Assembly (NCBI GenBank): GCA_000827265.1
Contig: KN834751.1
Coordinates: 502,113 to 566,112 of the forward strand
Source: Collybiopsis luxurians FD-317 M1
Taxonomy: Eukaryota; Basidiomycota; Agaricomycetes; Agaricales; Omphalotaceae
DNA: 64,000 bases
Direction: 5' to 3'
In this document: positions 1 to 12,147 of the stretch, piece after piece
How positions within the stretch are numbered: the stretch's first letter is position 1
Layout of the letters: every line of letters starts with the position of its first letter
Program-made: the position numbers and the translations under genes
Notes under the pieces: generated by a model
The model's input: the letters and a program-made list of their open reading frames with translations, nothing else
What the model was told of the DNA's origin: nothing
Databases searched by the model: none

Positions 1-1075
1 ATGGTTCTTTGTCAAGTATTGATCAGAACAAGAAAGGCATCGATGGAGTAGAACCATGGTCGGAAGTGACTGAAAGACGCCACATCAAAGGCATGTTATA
101 CACATCGACGATCAGCTCAAGTACTCATTTTTTATAGTTCTCATATTTGTCGAATGTTTGTCATTGTCCCCCTCTCAGGTAACTCTGAACTTGAACCGTG
201 GTGAATCAAAGTTGAAAAAGAGTGAAAGCTGCAACTCGACAGAAGCGTGAGGCTGTTTCGTGGGCCATTGCTTGAAAGCCAGGTGCTGGATTCAATCGCA
301 TTCCTCTGCTTGTCACACTAGTTCGGCCAAAGATTTGTGAGACGGCGAAACATCGCTATGTCACGTAAGGCGCATATGGCATTTGAAGTGAGCGAGGCAG
401 GCGGTAGCCTACATCCCCGGCTGGCGCGTAATCTGCAGCTGGATTCATCTTCACTATTGCAACCAGTGAGCTCGGACAGGCAATGGCTCTAGCTGGAAGT
501 GCAAAAGGTGCTATAACGCTAGTGACCATTCGACCATATCGGACCTCCAGTCCGCTTCGTTTGTGCTAATATCCCTCATATAGGGAAGCTTTCAAAGTGT
601 GGTCGTCCGCTTAAACAACTCCGATGAAAGTTCGTACAGAAAATTACCATTATATACAAGGCCAGTCCGTCCCGTCAATGCAATTCCATGCTCGCAAGGG
701 TTTAGGGAAAACGAAGAAAAGGTTGAAAAAGAGTCAGAGGTTGGATGATATCAGAAAAATGTGGAAAATAATCTCGAGCTGGCACAGAGTTGCAGTGTCG
801 TACTGCAATGTAAAAATTTGAAGATCCAACTGAGCCTGCTCTTTGGACTGGCTCCGATGAAAGCAAAAAGGACTTCACAGCTTCTCATAAACAACACAGT
901 GAAATAATTGGAATTGTGACTGATATAGTAAGGGATCGGCAAGTACTAACACAAAGAACGCAAAATAAAGTAGAACCTCTGACTGCAGTCTATCGTTCAG
1001 TCAATTTACGGGCACATTACATGTAGCGGACTCTCACCTCTAAGACTGCGACTGAGGTTCAGGACACTGGTTCTC
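1..1075. other. No recognisable gene
   Basis: About 1.1 kb at the left edge without a supportable coding region. The open frames here are short, lack family resemblance and do not join across plausible splice sites. It may hold the 3' flank of the minus-strand gene that ends at 1076, and regulatory DNA of a gene outside the window. Confidence 0.5.
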
Positions 1076-1589
1076 CTAGAACGGTGCGGACTTGGACGAC
1101 TGAGCTCGTTTCCTTTCCAGGTATTCATCGAGAACTTTCTGAATTCGCTTGGGATCTATGAAGCAGTGGTCATCAGAAATTGTGAAATATGAAGTTCTCG
1201 CCACGTACAAGGTCTGCTGGTAGGCCACAACATTATTCTATACCGGAGATCCTTCAAGGTAGATTCTTGGTTTCAACATAATGCTTCATCGTTTTTTGTA
1301 CACGTGGGATTGGAGACAAATCTGGTTGGGCGGCATCTGGAAGAGTGAATATGGTGTGGCATAGGAAGACGGCTTTGGGTTCTCGAGCTGGGCCGTCTAG
1401 AAAGCAGAATAGGTCGGGGCTTCCTGGATGTTTGTTTAGAAATCTATGTGCGTAGTCGAAAGGACCTATATCAGCGAGAATTTTGGGGTCGAACTCTGGT
1501 TGATCTCGACACCATGTAGCCAGCTGGTCTTTAGAGAGAATCGGTCCAGCGGTCCAGCACCACAAATTTATGATAGACTAACAAAAGAT
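1076..1589 (-). CDS. Hypothetical protein, 3' part (5' end missing or broken)
   Basis: Not recognised. A minus-strand frame from about 1589 down to 1257 reads as sensible protein (FLNKHPGSPDLFCFLDGP, then PKAVFLCHTIFTLPDAA) but has no ATG and starts just after a possible acceptor (ttgttag). It stops after KNLP. A second frame downstream gives TLYVARTSYFTISDDH, then FIDPKRIQKVLDEYLERKRA, and stops at 1076. A weak GTTGAA donor and a ctaccag acceptor would remove 64 nt and join HY to QTLYV. No convincing upstream exon was found, and a MITE lies about 80 bp upstream. The gene may therefore be 5'-truncated, have an unseen first exon, or be a pseudogene. Confidence 0.4.
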
Positions 1590-1670
1590 GCAAGTTGTGA
1601 TCTTCGGTGATAGTGGTACAATAATGGATGAGACTAACATGTGACCGTGTCGCATCCATGTCCCTCATCA

Positions 1671-1697
1671 CACGGGACGCAAAAGCCATGGCAGTAC
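1671..1697 (+). repeat. Left terminal inverted repeat of the MITE
   Basis: 27 bp starting CACGGGACGCAAAAGCCATG. It pairs with the complement of 2066-2092 with one mismatch (A versus G at the 13th base). Confidence 0.85.
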
Positions 1698-2065
1698 GGT
1701 TCGTACTGCCATTAAGGCAGTACTCCAGCAGTACTCCGGCAGTACTCTATGCACATGACCTTGTGAACTCAATTACTTTTCTTTTCTTTGCGTATATCCA
1801 GTATCTACTTGATTTCCTAGTCACGTTGCTTATTTTAAGTAGGAGACAGTTAAAAGCTCTCTATAGCATCAAAAAGGTTTTTGAAATAGCTCAAAATGTC
1901 TGCCGTTGACTTACCAGGAGCCCACCAAGTCGGTGCGTTCAGTGAATTTGCTATTTATGCAAAAGAGCCCAATTGAATTGAGTTCGGTCATAAGTCAAGT
2001 TATGCTCGGCATGCACCGGCACAAGGTGTACTGCCGTGGGTATGCCAGATGTACTGCCATGGCCA

Positions 2066-2092
2066 GTACTGCCATGGCTCTTGCGTCCCGTG
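2066..2092 (-). repeat. Right terminal inverted repeat of the MITE
   Basis: 27 bp ending TTGCGTCCCGTG, complementary to 1671-1697 apart from one base. It is followed directly by TCA, the same trinucleotide that precedes the left end. Confidence 0.85.
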
Positions 2093-2170
2093 TCATTTGA
2101 ACTTCTTTGAGTATAACACTTTGCCATAATGCGCGTTCATAATATTAACTCAATTTGACTGAGCTTCTAC

Positions 2171-3472
2171 ATGTCCTTTTTCAATAGGCCTACTGGTCTT
2201 TGGGCTGCAGTGAAAGGTCCATTATCGTGGACTCAGCAGACCCTTGCACCCCTTGTGAAAACATTGCATGACGGTGTTGTGAGTTCCCGACCCATATCTC
2301 CTACGTCCCCGCCCTTATCATATCTTCAGACAAAGAAAAATCAGGATATGGTAATATTTGATCGGTGTTTGCTGATGAGAATTACCCATTCTTGTTCTCA
2401 GACAACCATCCACGACCAAGCGTACGTTGAAGCAGGAAACAAGCGACCAAATCTTGAGAACGTGGAATATCATTACGCAGGCTCAAAATGAGCATGAATG
2501 GCACCCTGAGCATTGTTTGGTATGTGTCAATAAATGTCGAGGGCTTGAATCATCGACTTAATTTAGATCCGAATAATTGGCAGGTAACTTGGCTTGCAGA
2601 AGAGATCAAGACAACGAGCGTCGATAATTCCTACTACGAAGCCCACGTCGATGAAGCGGTAAACAACATCATATCCTCTTCTCCCCTGAGGGACACTTTA
2701 GCGTGGCACCTCAGGTAAGGCACTTGGAGGAGATGCCCAAACAGTTGACTGAAATCTTAACAATGGCTGCTGCTAGCAACACAGAACGCACCATTGACAT
2801 GCAGGTCACAATTCCTGAACCCCATATTCTCCAGTTGACTATGTCGAATCTGAAGGCTCACTATATCATCTTTTCTCTCACGTTATTGGTTTTTATCCTG
2901 AGGTCACTTCCACCCCTCCCAACTTGCGCCAAGCTGGGGAATCTTCACCCCCGAACTTTGAGCACCTTGCACCTTTCTCCCAATCACAGGCCACACTTCC
3001 CGCTTTTCTGGCTCAAATGGGATTGATGCCAGCAACAACTGATCCTCGATTTCATCAACAATCCATAATTCCTCATGAACAGGACAGGTTGCATCGGACA
3101 GTCGCTACCTCTTCCAAAGATAGCCGCTTCATCATGACAGACTTTCACACTTATCCTATCTGTGGTTCTCATCGGAAAAGAGTTCAACTTCTCATTGTAG
3201 AAGACAAGCTTGATATGGATCCAGAGGAACAATGCAGAAATTACCTCAAGCAATGCTTTTCTGCCAACCCAGAGACACTTGGTTTGGGCGTTCGCTACGA
3301 TATGGAAAATCCTGGGCTGGAGTTCTTGCTTATGAAATGTGATGGCTCAAAGGCAGACGAGATCTCAATTATTCCTTCAAAATCTGGCGACATGTGGCAC
3401 AAATATGATAGTAATGAACTCTTTCAAGAACTGCAAAGGCTAGCGGAGAAGCTCTGGGGAGGAAAAGAGTAA
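2171..3472 (+). CDS. Hypothetical multi-exon protein
   Basis: Not recognised. The clearest exon is the last. It reads without interruption from about 2830 (DYVESEGSLYHLFSHVIGFY) to a stop at 3470-3472, ending LQRLAEKLWGGKE. Upstream, sensible frames can be linked with short introns: ATG at 2171 to about 2350, then 2421-2519 (ETSDQILRTWNIITQAQNE, HEWHPEHCL), an intron 2520-2583 with gtatgt and ggcag, then VTWLAEEIKTTSVDNSYYEA. The exons between 2655 and 2830 are uncertain. No signal peptide, membrane segment or known catalytic motif was seen. The start follows the MITE by about 80 bp, so the MITE may sit in its promoter. The C-terminal part is real coding sequence with good confidence; the 5' model is tentative. 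Confidence 0.5.
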
Positions 3473-4532
3473 ATTTCTTAAGGCTCTACATTGCGATCTT
3501 TTCCTAGAGTTTATGTATTTTACTTTGTACATACTGTCGATTTGTATACATTTGAGGGCAGCTTTGACATTCCTAAATAAAATAAAGAAGAAAAGGGTTT
3601 GATAGGTACGATTACCCTGACCTGTCCTTTACTCTCGCGTAGAAGAAGCATGCCGGGTCGTTAACGTTTGTTTGGTTCGATTCACAGGATGCACTCGATC
3701 GTAAATGTAATGATTCTCTATTCCATCACGACCGGTGTAGTGTACTGTCCAGTTTTGCTAGGTTAGGAATGCTCATCACGGTCCGTCAACGTTTTTAGTT
3801 ACCTATATGTTTATTGTTACCCGACCAATTGGCCTCTACTTCCTTTTGTTTTCTTGTTTAACTTTGGGCCTTTCCCCCAACTTTCTCCCCCTCCGACTGC
3901 AGCTAGTATTTTTTACGGCTCCAACTTGGCTAATTTTGCCTCCTTGGCTACGACGACTCCGTTCAGCACAGGGTATAAGCACCTAGAGTAAACTGTAACC
4001 TGCGCTCTTGAAATTGGGAACTGAGATTCAGTGACACATTATTCAATCCAAGCTGGCGGTTGAAATTAAAATTCGTTATAGCAAGATATCCGAGACCACC
4101 GACGCACATCCCTTTTTTTTCAAGTTCTCTTCGAACAGATGTCAGTACAGATTTTTATTGAGATGAGTATATAATATTGTATGTACGGATAACATCTACT
4201 TGCGAATGACAGGATAAGAAAGAATACTACACTACTGATGATAATGCTAAGTACCGAAGATGCCTTGAGATATGCAAAACAATGTCGTGAAGGTCGGTGC
4301 AAGAAAAAACTAGTAACACAGGTACGTAGGAAGGATCAAACTACTGCTACGATGGTAAATAAGGGCTACACTACAAAAATTCCTGATGCAAGCGATGTAC
4401 TAAAGGATATAACTGAAAACAGATGGACGCAGACAGAAAAAGGAAATCATACAATTTAGGGACCACAAAAAAAGCACTGAACGGCTGTCATGCACGAGAG
4501 AATGCATGCACACTGAGTTACAACCCTAAGAG
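3473..4532. other. Intergenic, convergent gene ends
   Basis: About 1 kb between the stop of the hypothetical plus-strand gene and the stop of KAP104. It is AT-rich, with an AATAAAATAAA-like stretch near 3575 that could serve as a polyadenylation signal. No coding exon or structured repeat was seen. Confidence 0.6.
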
Positions 4533-7500
4533 TTAGACCCCATATCGTGCTGCAAGTCGCTCTTGAATAACAGGTGGGAAGGACGATACTTGCGCCGCCC
4601 ATCCAGCCTCGTCGTGTTGCTTGAAACCTTGTAATAGCGTCGTAAACATGCTGTTGAGCTCGGCGGATGGTTGATTCCACCGAACAATGGAGTTGCAGAA
4701 CCACAACAGACTCTGTCGAGTGAACCAATGAGGAAAGTCGAACCCAAAACCTATCGTACTTCGGCTTACCTTCGTGATACCAGCAGGATTAGCTTGGACC
4801 ATCGTACATAACCCGCGGAAGGCTGAATCTTTTTCCTCGTTGTCGCGAATTTCGTACAGCGCTTGACACCATGCCTGCGCAAATTCCGGCAGGTGCGGGG
4901 CAACAAGACCGGGGTGCATGAGACCAATACGACCTATTGAGACGGCAGCATTCTCGTGCAGACTTCGAGGAGCTTTCGGATGGAGAAGGATGGGGATCAA
5001 CCTTGAGATTAAAGGATTCACCCATTGTTGGAACTCGGGATCATCTGGGACATTAATGAGAATAAGAATCAATGGAAGAAGCCATAAATGTACAGTACCT
5101 CGTCCGTAGCGCAACGCCACTTCTCCGACAGACCACGCGGCATTATTAGAGGCGCTAACAAACTCAACTTTCGGCTCTGGGTCCAGCTGCAAGATGAGCT
5201 CATTCATGATACCTGGCATGAAAGGGCGGAGGATGGTGAAGCAACTCATAGCCATATCGCCGACCAAGGCATAGGCAGATTGTCGAACAGGCGCCTGAGG
5301 ATGCTTGAGGCAAATCGTAAGTAGGGTCAGCAAGTTCGGCTGGCTCTGGCTAATTAAAACTTCAAGTGCCATGCCAAGACCCTGAGTTAAGCCTGAAAGC
5401 AAGTCCAAGGCGACGACCAGGAACGATTTGTCTGGCTCATCTAGGTCGGGGTTCTGTTGGAATTGCTGATACTGGAGAAGAGATGTATGGATAATAGAAC
5501 AGCATCGTTCGAAAACTGGGGGTGCGTAGGGAAGGAAAGAATGTCCCATTGCAATGGTGACAGACGCCAAGCACTGGAAATAAATTCAGTCAAGGGTCAA
5601 TGGCGAGCCGACCAACTTACTTCAAGTAGTGGAATCAGATCAACATCGTCATCTTTCAATTTGGCCCATCGAGCGGTGAGCGGTGGCATGAGAATTTCGA
5701 CATAGGTAGGATTCGAGAGTTCCCGTCCTACCGCATCGGCCAATGTACCCACGGCATCGTAAAGGATCAACATGTTCTTGTGCTGATACTTGTCGAACGC
5801 AAAGACCAGATTTCGCAGGACGGGCTCCAAATATGGTGCCAACTCCATCCCCGCATCTTCTTCCAGTGTTGCGAATGCACTGCACCCGGCTTCTTGAACT
5901 CGCTTATTATTATCGAGTACCATGCGCAAGAGCTAAAAAAGAATATTAAACATAATGAAACACATCAATTGGCGCACTTACTCCCTCCATAGTAGGTATG
6001 AAGTATTTTTGCTTGTGCTCGTCCGAGATTGGCTGGGTCGTCCAGCTTGCGTAGCGTCCTAGGGTCCAGCAGGTAATCGATCGTACAAGAGGCTAAGTGT
6101 GGATGAGCGAAGTTTCCGTAGCGTAAAACAGTCAAGAATACCTTTGGATCATTGAGGGTATTGATAAGGTAGGGCACCAGAGTTGGGAGATGAGGTTCAA
6201 TAGCTTCTATACATCCTGCATTTCACACGTTTCAGATATGAGAAAAGGTAACAGAAAGAAGCAACATACCTTCAGCCATTGCCCCAAGAGCGAGAATACC
6301 GCTTTCCCTCTGGAGCCAGTCACTACTCCACAGTTTATCCTTTAGGGGAGCGAGCAATACATTAAGTAGATCCCCACTGAACCGAACAGCTAAAACGTCT
6401 AGTGCTGCCGCAGCGCATTTGCGAAGGTTCCATTCGGTCGACATCTCGTCTACGAACTCGTCGTCGTCGAGATAATCATCTTCTTCGTCCGAATCGATCG
6501 TCTCCTCGCCGTAAGCACCAATGCGAGGTTTGGGAGCTTCCGTGGCCTCACCGTTGGCATCTCGGTCATACCCATGAGACTTGGAACCATAGTGGCGCGG
6601 TCTGATATCGCTTTCCTTATCCGGAACAGCGGCATCTTCTGCGTCGCCTTCGAGCCAAAGAAGATCGTCCTCTCCATAAACCATGCAATCTAGAAGAACC
6701 GGAGCAACCTTCCCTAGCAGCGGTTGCAGGTATGGCGCCAGTTCAACATCTTCAGCAAACGTGAGCCAGAATTCGCAGGCTTCGAGCGCTACATTTTCAT
6801 TCTTGTCCTTTGTCGAGTATAACATATACTCGGCTACGTGATTCATCTCGGGCATGAGCTTCTCCGGTCGAGCAGCCAGTAAAAGGACAAGTGCCTGGCA
6901 GACGTGCCGACGAACCGAAGGATCATCGTCAGAAGCTCGTCTAAAAAGACAAGCTATAAAAGAATCGATGTGGACAAAGAGAGACTGGCAGTTGATTGGG
7001 ACAAAGTAGGACAGACACGCAACAGCATGGGAGCGCATTTTAGAGGAATGATGATCTGCGAGGCCTAAGAATTTGGGGATCATGAAATCCAGAGGACGCG
7101 TGCCACCGATTTCAACGTCTAGTTTTCTCGGATAATCTTCGCATGCTTTCTCGAGCACATTGAACGCGGCCTACCCATCTGTTTTCAATAAAAATTTATC
7201 GTGAGTTTATCAGGTTTGCGTACCTCCTGCTTATCCAAATCAGAAAGATCAAGCATGTTTACCAACTGAGATAAACATTCGGGCCAATTTCTCGGCTCGA
7301 GAACTCCAAGGAAGGACACTATATCCTGACCGGCTGCATTTCGAATCATGACTGACCCATCGTCAAAGGCACGCAAGACGGCGGCCTTGACATACTGTGC
7401 AACTTCGGGGGAAGAGCTTAGAATGAGACGAGCATTGTTTTTGAGAAGATATCCGGCAATCGTTCGGATTCGCTCCTCTTCTTGGGGCATCTCGGTCAGG

Positions 7501-7703
7501 ATATGAGCCAAGTAAGCAATGTAGTCGGGAACACGAGTGAAGTTGTTCAGTTTCTGAAAATGAGATCAGTAATCAGCTCATATTTCCAGAGCAGAACACA
7601 CTTGAGTAATATTTCGCTGGACTGTGACATTCATGTCGGTCGATTCATGGATTGTCGTCAAAATTTCCTGCAATCCTGCAGGCTGAGGATTCCAGGACGC
7701 CAT
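4533..7703 (-). CDS. KAP104: Transportin / karyopherin beta-2
   Basis: Importin-beta family receptor that carries PY-NLS cargo (hnRNP-type RNA-binding proteins) into the nucleus and is released by Ran-GTP. The start at 7703 gives [20 protein letters not shown], followed by an exon beginning [19 protein letters not shown], the typical N-terminal HEAT repeat of transportins. HEAT repeats continue throughout ([39 protein letters not shown]). An acidic loop, [10 protein letters not shown], precedes [18 protein letters not shown], matching the transportin HEAT-8 loop that couples Ran binding to cargo release. The C terminus ends ERLAARYGV. About seven exons with short introns give roughly 900 residues, the usual family length. 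It is the homologue of yeast Kap104 and human TNPO1. Nothing appears broken. Confidence 0.95.
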
Positions 7704-8277
7704 TATACGATAAAAACGCGTTCAGAGTAGAAAAAAGAATCGTAAAAAGAGGGTACGGCGCTGGGGGTTGAAGAGAAGCAGATTCTTTCTCTGAGAATTT
7801 GATGTTGACGTTACACCTACCGTAAGCCGTGACATGTCACATCTGACTCGCAGATTGCTTGCAGATCCTTTCTCGGTGTACAATTAGGTTTGACTCATTC
7901 TTTCCAAGCCTTTGATATAAATTATCTACCTGGGCACTAGAGATGCCCTCCCAGCCTTTGAACAATAGATAACGTCTACTCGTCCTCATACAACGAGACA
8001 ACCTCTAAAGATAGGATCTGGCAGATTTTCTAGGCAGATTCTTTTTAATCATAAATATATTCCAGCGCTCTGGCGTCCTACAAGCTTATTACCTCTAAGA
8101 AAGAAAAGATTCCGAGAGAAAGCTGTCAAATGCATCAATCTGATGTTCATCGTAGCGAGCAATGCCCTAATTTTCTGGGGCTTACTCACCCTCCCCGCTT
8201 TTCGCACCTGCCGGTCAATACGCGGCACCCAACGCGCTAACCAACAAGGTCGTTCCCGTGAAAAGGATCAAAGGACC
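7704..8277. other. KAP104 promoter and MFS 3' flank
   Basis: 574 bp between the KAP104 start and the stop of the upstream minus-strand transporter. It should contain the KAP104 promoter and the transporter terminator. No exon or repeat stands out. Confidence 0.5.
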
Positions 8278-10145
8278 CTACATACGGATGAGACATTCCG
8301 AGATGACCGCGACGAAAATCATAATTACATATCCCTCCAATCCATATACCAACGATGTCGTGTTCGTCAGTGCACCCTGATGCATCAGACTTGTGGATAT
8401 CGGCGAGGAAAGAACATTTCCTAATCCTCGACCTATCGGAACATATGAAAATATCAGCGAGCCGCAATCAATCGGGTGGCAATCCGAAGCTTACCAGCTA
8501 AGAATATCGATACAAGAACTGATACGAGTCTAGGATCATTCTCAGCGCATGCAGAGGCAAAACGCGGATACTGTGTCCCCCAACTCGGAGCGAGAAAGCC
8601 GTAAGTGAAGGAGAAAATGGCGTATGATGGGACAGTAGGTGACAGACCCCATAGAAGAAATACTGTCAGAGTAGCGCCCACTGAAGACAATGTCATGGAC
8701 AGGCGGAGATTGTAATCAGAAAGTCCGCCTATGAGAATCATTCCGACCATTGATGCTCCTACAATGTCGGATATAGAAAAAGTTGAGTAGCCGAAGAGGG
8801 AGAATGAGATGTGGGCATTCACCATTGAGTAGAGCGACACCCATCGTTCTCTGTGCTCCGCTGAGACCAAGAGATGAGGCAAATGCTTCATAGGGCAAAT
8901 GAGGACGGGGTTGAATCATGAACATAAAAAAACTTACTCGGAAGATAAATGTAGGGTATAAAATTTCCCAATCCCTGGAGTATGTTGAAAACGACTAATA
9001 TCCAGAAAACGCGGGATCGCATGAACTGGTCATTAAGTTTCGGAACTGAAACCGCTCTAGATACAGGGAGACGCGGTTTGAGAAATAGAAAGCATGGTAT
9101 GACAAGTATGGCAATGGAAATTGCCTTTGCAGGGACGTTGAGAAAGTAACGAGAATGGAGAATATGCGGAACTCACCAGCGCAAGTAAGGTAACCTTCTG
9201 GCCATATTTAGAAAGCAAGGCCTGGATGATAAAGGGCCCAAATACACCCCCAACACCTAGGACAGTACATTGTGAACTCCACGCACAATACAAACCAAAA
9301 AAATCAGGAACGCACTAGCACCAGTGAATAGAATTCCATTCGCCTGGATAACTTTAGTTGAACGAAGACACGAATGAAAACGATTGGACGAACCAGACCT
9401 CTCTTGGCATCGAACCATTCGAACAGCCAAGTCATCATGGGATAGTAAAGCAGACCTGCGGGCAGGAGGATGAGTCGATGCTCGAATTAATCAGGCCATG
9501 AAGCAACTCACTCCCACCAACGCTGAATAAAACACCCTGCGCCAGGATCAACTCCCCGGCGTTCCGTGCAAATGCCGCACCCACTAGTCCGCCAACCGCG
9601 AGTAGATACCCCACGAAGCTCACCTTCATTTTATGCATGGGATAGCGGTTCAAAAGCGGGAGCAGGACTATCGGAGAGATATACAAGATTCCAGTATTAA
9701 GCGTCCCAACAAGGGTCAGAAGCGTCAAAGAGCTGGACTTCATAGTTGGCGATGAATTATGATAGTAGTCGAGAAAGACTCCATAACAAAATGGGATCCC
9801 CCTGCCAAGACGTATGGTTCTGAGATTTAGAATGGATCTCTAACGGGAGATTATACGGTACCAAAGTAAACAATCCAGAACCCAAGCACTAGCTAAGTAT
9901 GCCCAAGCATAAAAACCAAAATCCTGAACAGAGTTTTAGTGTTGAATTGGCATCAAACGTGCCTTGACACTTGCCGCAGGAGGTAAAGAAGAGGCCCGTG
10001 AATTGAGGGATTGGACATCGGAAGTGTTTCCGTTGAGAGGTGGTGCTTCGACTTGGGCCAGAATGTCGTGATTGGCATTGGATGGAAATAAGGCTGACAG
10101 TTCTAACGGCAATTGACCTGTTGGGTGTGTCGCGGTAGAAGACAT
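8278..10145 (-). CDS. MFS transporter, monocarboxylate-porter type
   Basis: Major facilitator superfamily permease of the fungal MCT/MCH-like group, probably in the plasma membrane. The start at 10145 gives a soluble tail of about 65 residues (MSSTATHPTGQLPLELSAL). An N-terminal half of about six helices follows (FYAWAYLASAWVLDCLLWYG; VSFVGYLLAVGGLVGAAFA). The segment LANGILFTGASVGGVFGPF is the conserved glycine-rich stretch of the family. The C-terminal half includes ASMVGMILIGGLSDYNLRLS and AIFSFTYGFLAPSWGTQYP. The last exon reads RGLGNVLSSPISTSLMHQGA and ends ISECLIRM. Several 50-60 nt introns are needed. The substrate cannot be told from sequence; monocarboxylates or riboflavin-like compounds are transported by relatives. 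It is divergent from SFC1. Confidence 0.85.
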
Positions 10146-10770
10146 TCTGTAAAGTTCTGGTTAGTTTATATATATTTGTTGATTTTACTTGTGGCCTCCA
10201 TGCTCCGATAGCCGTGACTGATTAGATTTTCCGTAGACATACAACCTTGAGCGCTGCGCGCGGAAAGGTTTGGCATGGCCGAAGATCAGAAGAAACATTT
10301 TAAAAAAAGAGGCAGCTACCAGACGACCAGGTGATCACAATAAGGTCGGGAACGCCTTCCTAAAAGGGCAGGCCGGTTTCCTTTTGAGCCGGTCTAGAAT
10401 CACTCCTCCTTCCACCTCAATTACTGAACTGCCACTGTTCCCGGCGAGGCCAACACTGGCTTACAATTCTCGTCATTCAAGTAATATGACTTGGTAAGCT
10501 TTCCACGTCTGTTCCCAGTCTAGATCTTACTCATAAAAGGCATCAGTCCAACTACATCGCTAGTTCCTTAACCCCCAAACCCGTCAACTTCACTTCTAGG
10601 GCGTCCGTACCTCTCTTTGCTGATTGCGGGCATCCGTTCAATCCGTGCTCCACAGCGGTTCATCTTGCAGCGTACTGAGCAGTTCCGGTTTCACATGCTC
10701 GCACCCTTCAAAATAGGAGCCACTTTCGTTCAACAATCGATTGACTGTTTCTTCTCTATTCATCACCTCG
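10146..10770. promoter_or_regulatory. Shared divergent promoter region, MFS transporter / SFC1
   Basis: 625 bp between the start codons of two divergently transcribed membrane carriers, one probably plasma-membrane and one mitochondrial. No gene, obvious TATA box or repeat was recognised. Co-regulation of the two carriers is possible but not shown by the sequence. Confidence 0.5.
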
Positions 10771-11940
10771 ATGTCGCGCAATAACGGTTCCAAGAAACCA
10801 GTTGGCTTTGCCGTCCATGTTACTGCTGGAGGTATCGCTGGAGCCTGCGAAGCAGTACGTCTCCGATCACTCTACCCGCCGATGTTCTCTGACTTGAATC
10901 CAGCTAACATGTCAACCTCTGGATACTATTAAAGTGCGAATGCAGTTATCTCGGTCAGGCAGAGTTCCTGGGGTACGTGAATCTCTGACTATCTCGTCAA
11001 TCCTACTGACAATTCGTGCAGACAAAACCTCGCGGTTTCTTCGCCACTGGTGCCTACATTGTCCGTCGAGAAACACCGCTCGCCCTCTACAAAGGTCTCG
11101 GAGCTGTACTTTCTGGCATTGTTCCCAAAATGTCAATCCGTTTCGCAAGTTTCGAAGCCTACAAGGGTTCCCTCGCCGATAAGGAAACCGGTATTACAAG
11201 TACTGGAAACATTTTCCTCGCCGGACTTGGCGCTGGAACAACGGAAGCAATAGCAGTCGTAACGCCGATGGAAGTCGTAAAAATCAGACTTCAGGCTCAA
11301 CAGCATTCCTTGGCAGACCCTTTGGAGACTCCAAAATACAGAAACGCTGGACACGCCGTCTATACCATCATTAGAGAGGAAGGGTTTGCTACCCTTTACC
11401 GCGGCGTTTCTTTAACTGCGCTCAGGCAAGCAACGAATCAAGGTACGCTGGCGCACTTTTGGCGCATTTAAAGTTTTCAGCTCACGCTCCTATACTTAGG
11501 TGCAAACTTTACTGTGTATCAAGAAAGCAAGAAATTCCTTCAACGAATGCAACCCGGCCTTGATCAGCTTCCTTCGTACCAGACTATGATAATAGGCTTT
11601 CTATCTGGTGCCGCGGGACCGTTATGCAATGCTCCCATTGACACCATCAAAACACGTACGAAATCATTATTCTTTCGTAGTCGTATCACAGCTGAATGGT
11701 TACTCTTCAGGTCTCCAGAAGGCTACTGCAGCTCCCGGAACCTCCGCGCTTTCTCGGATCGTAACCATCGCAAAAGACATGTGGCTACAAGAAGGCGTAA
11801 AATCGTTTTATAAAGGTCTAACACCGCGGATATTGCGTGTCGCCCCCGGGCAGTCGGTGGTATTTGCCGTGTACGAGAGAGTCAGTAAATTAATGGAGAA
11901 GATGAAGCCAAGTACTGGAGGAGATTCCTATTCTGAATAA
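10771..11940 (+). CDS. SFC1: Mitochondrial succinate/fumarate carrier
   Basis: Inner-membrane antiporter exchanging cytosolic succinate for fumarate; in yeast Sfc1/Acr1 it links the glyoxylate cycle to gluconeogenesis. The three mitochondrial-carrier repeats are visible with their signatures: CQPLDTIKVRMQ, TPMEVVKIRLQAQ and NAPIDTIKTRLQK (PxD/ExxKxR). Conserved text includes LYKGLGAVLSGIVPKMSIRF, GVSLTALRQATNQGANFTVY and GLTPRILRVAPGQSVVFAVY, which are close to yeast Sfc1. ATG at 10771 (MSRNNGSKKPVGFAVHVTAG). Introns include 10855-10903, one ending just before 11022, one near 11440-11500 and one near 11656-11711. Length is about 310 residues, normal for the family. Confidence 0.95.
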
Positions 11941-12147
11941 TAAGGGATTTAGAAGTGTTACAACTAGCATCAACTTTTCGATATGTTCAGTAATTAATGA
12001 ACATGCTTATCTATACTTGGACGCTGTAGAGTATATCCCGCTACCTTCAGTCCATATAAGGCGACTCGGTCAAAGCTGTAAATACCAGCAGAAGTAGTCA
12101 CGTGGTCGTCGCTAATACTTTTTCCCTTTCTTTGTTCTTTGACATCC

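Larger units (their letters stand above)
1671..2092. mobile_element. Non-autonomous CACTA-like MITE (422 bp)
   Basis: Both ends carry a 27-bp terminal inverted repeat starting CACGGGACGC, differing at one base. The element is flanked on both sides by the trinucleotide TCA (1668-1670 and 2093-2095). Termini beginning CAC plus a 3-bp target duplication are the hallmark of CACTA/CMC (EnSpm-like) DNA transposons. Just inside each end the motif GTACTGC, or its complement GCAGTAC, recurs about three to five times, as transposase-binding subterminal repeats do. There is no transposase frame inside, so it must move, if at all, using an enzyme encoded elsewhere. Confidence 0.75.

Noticed and set aside
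1628..2100. Open frames inside the MITE as genes
   Set aside because: They lie within the inverted-repeat element, include its terminal repeats and resemble no protein.
3660..3700. Possible tRNA from the GGTTCGATTCA B-box-like string
   Set aside because: No matching A box, anticodon stem or acceptor-stem pairing could be found around it.
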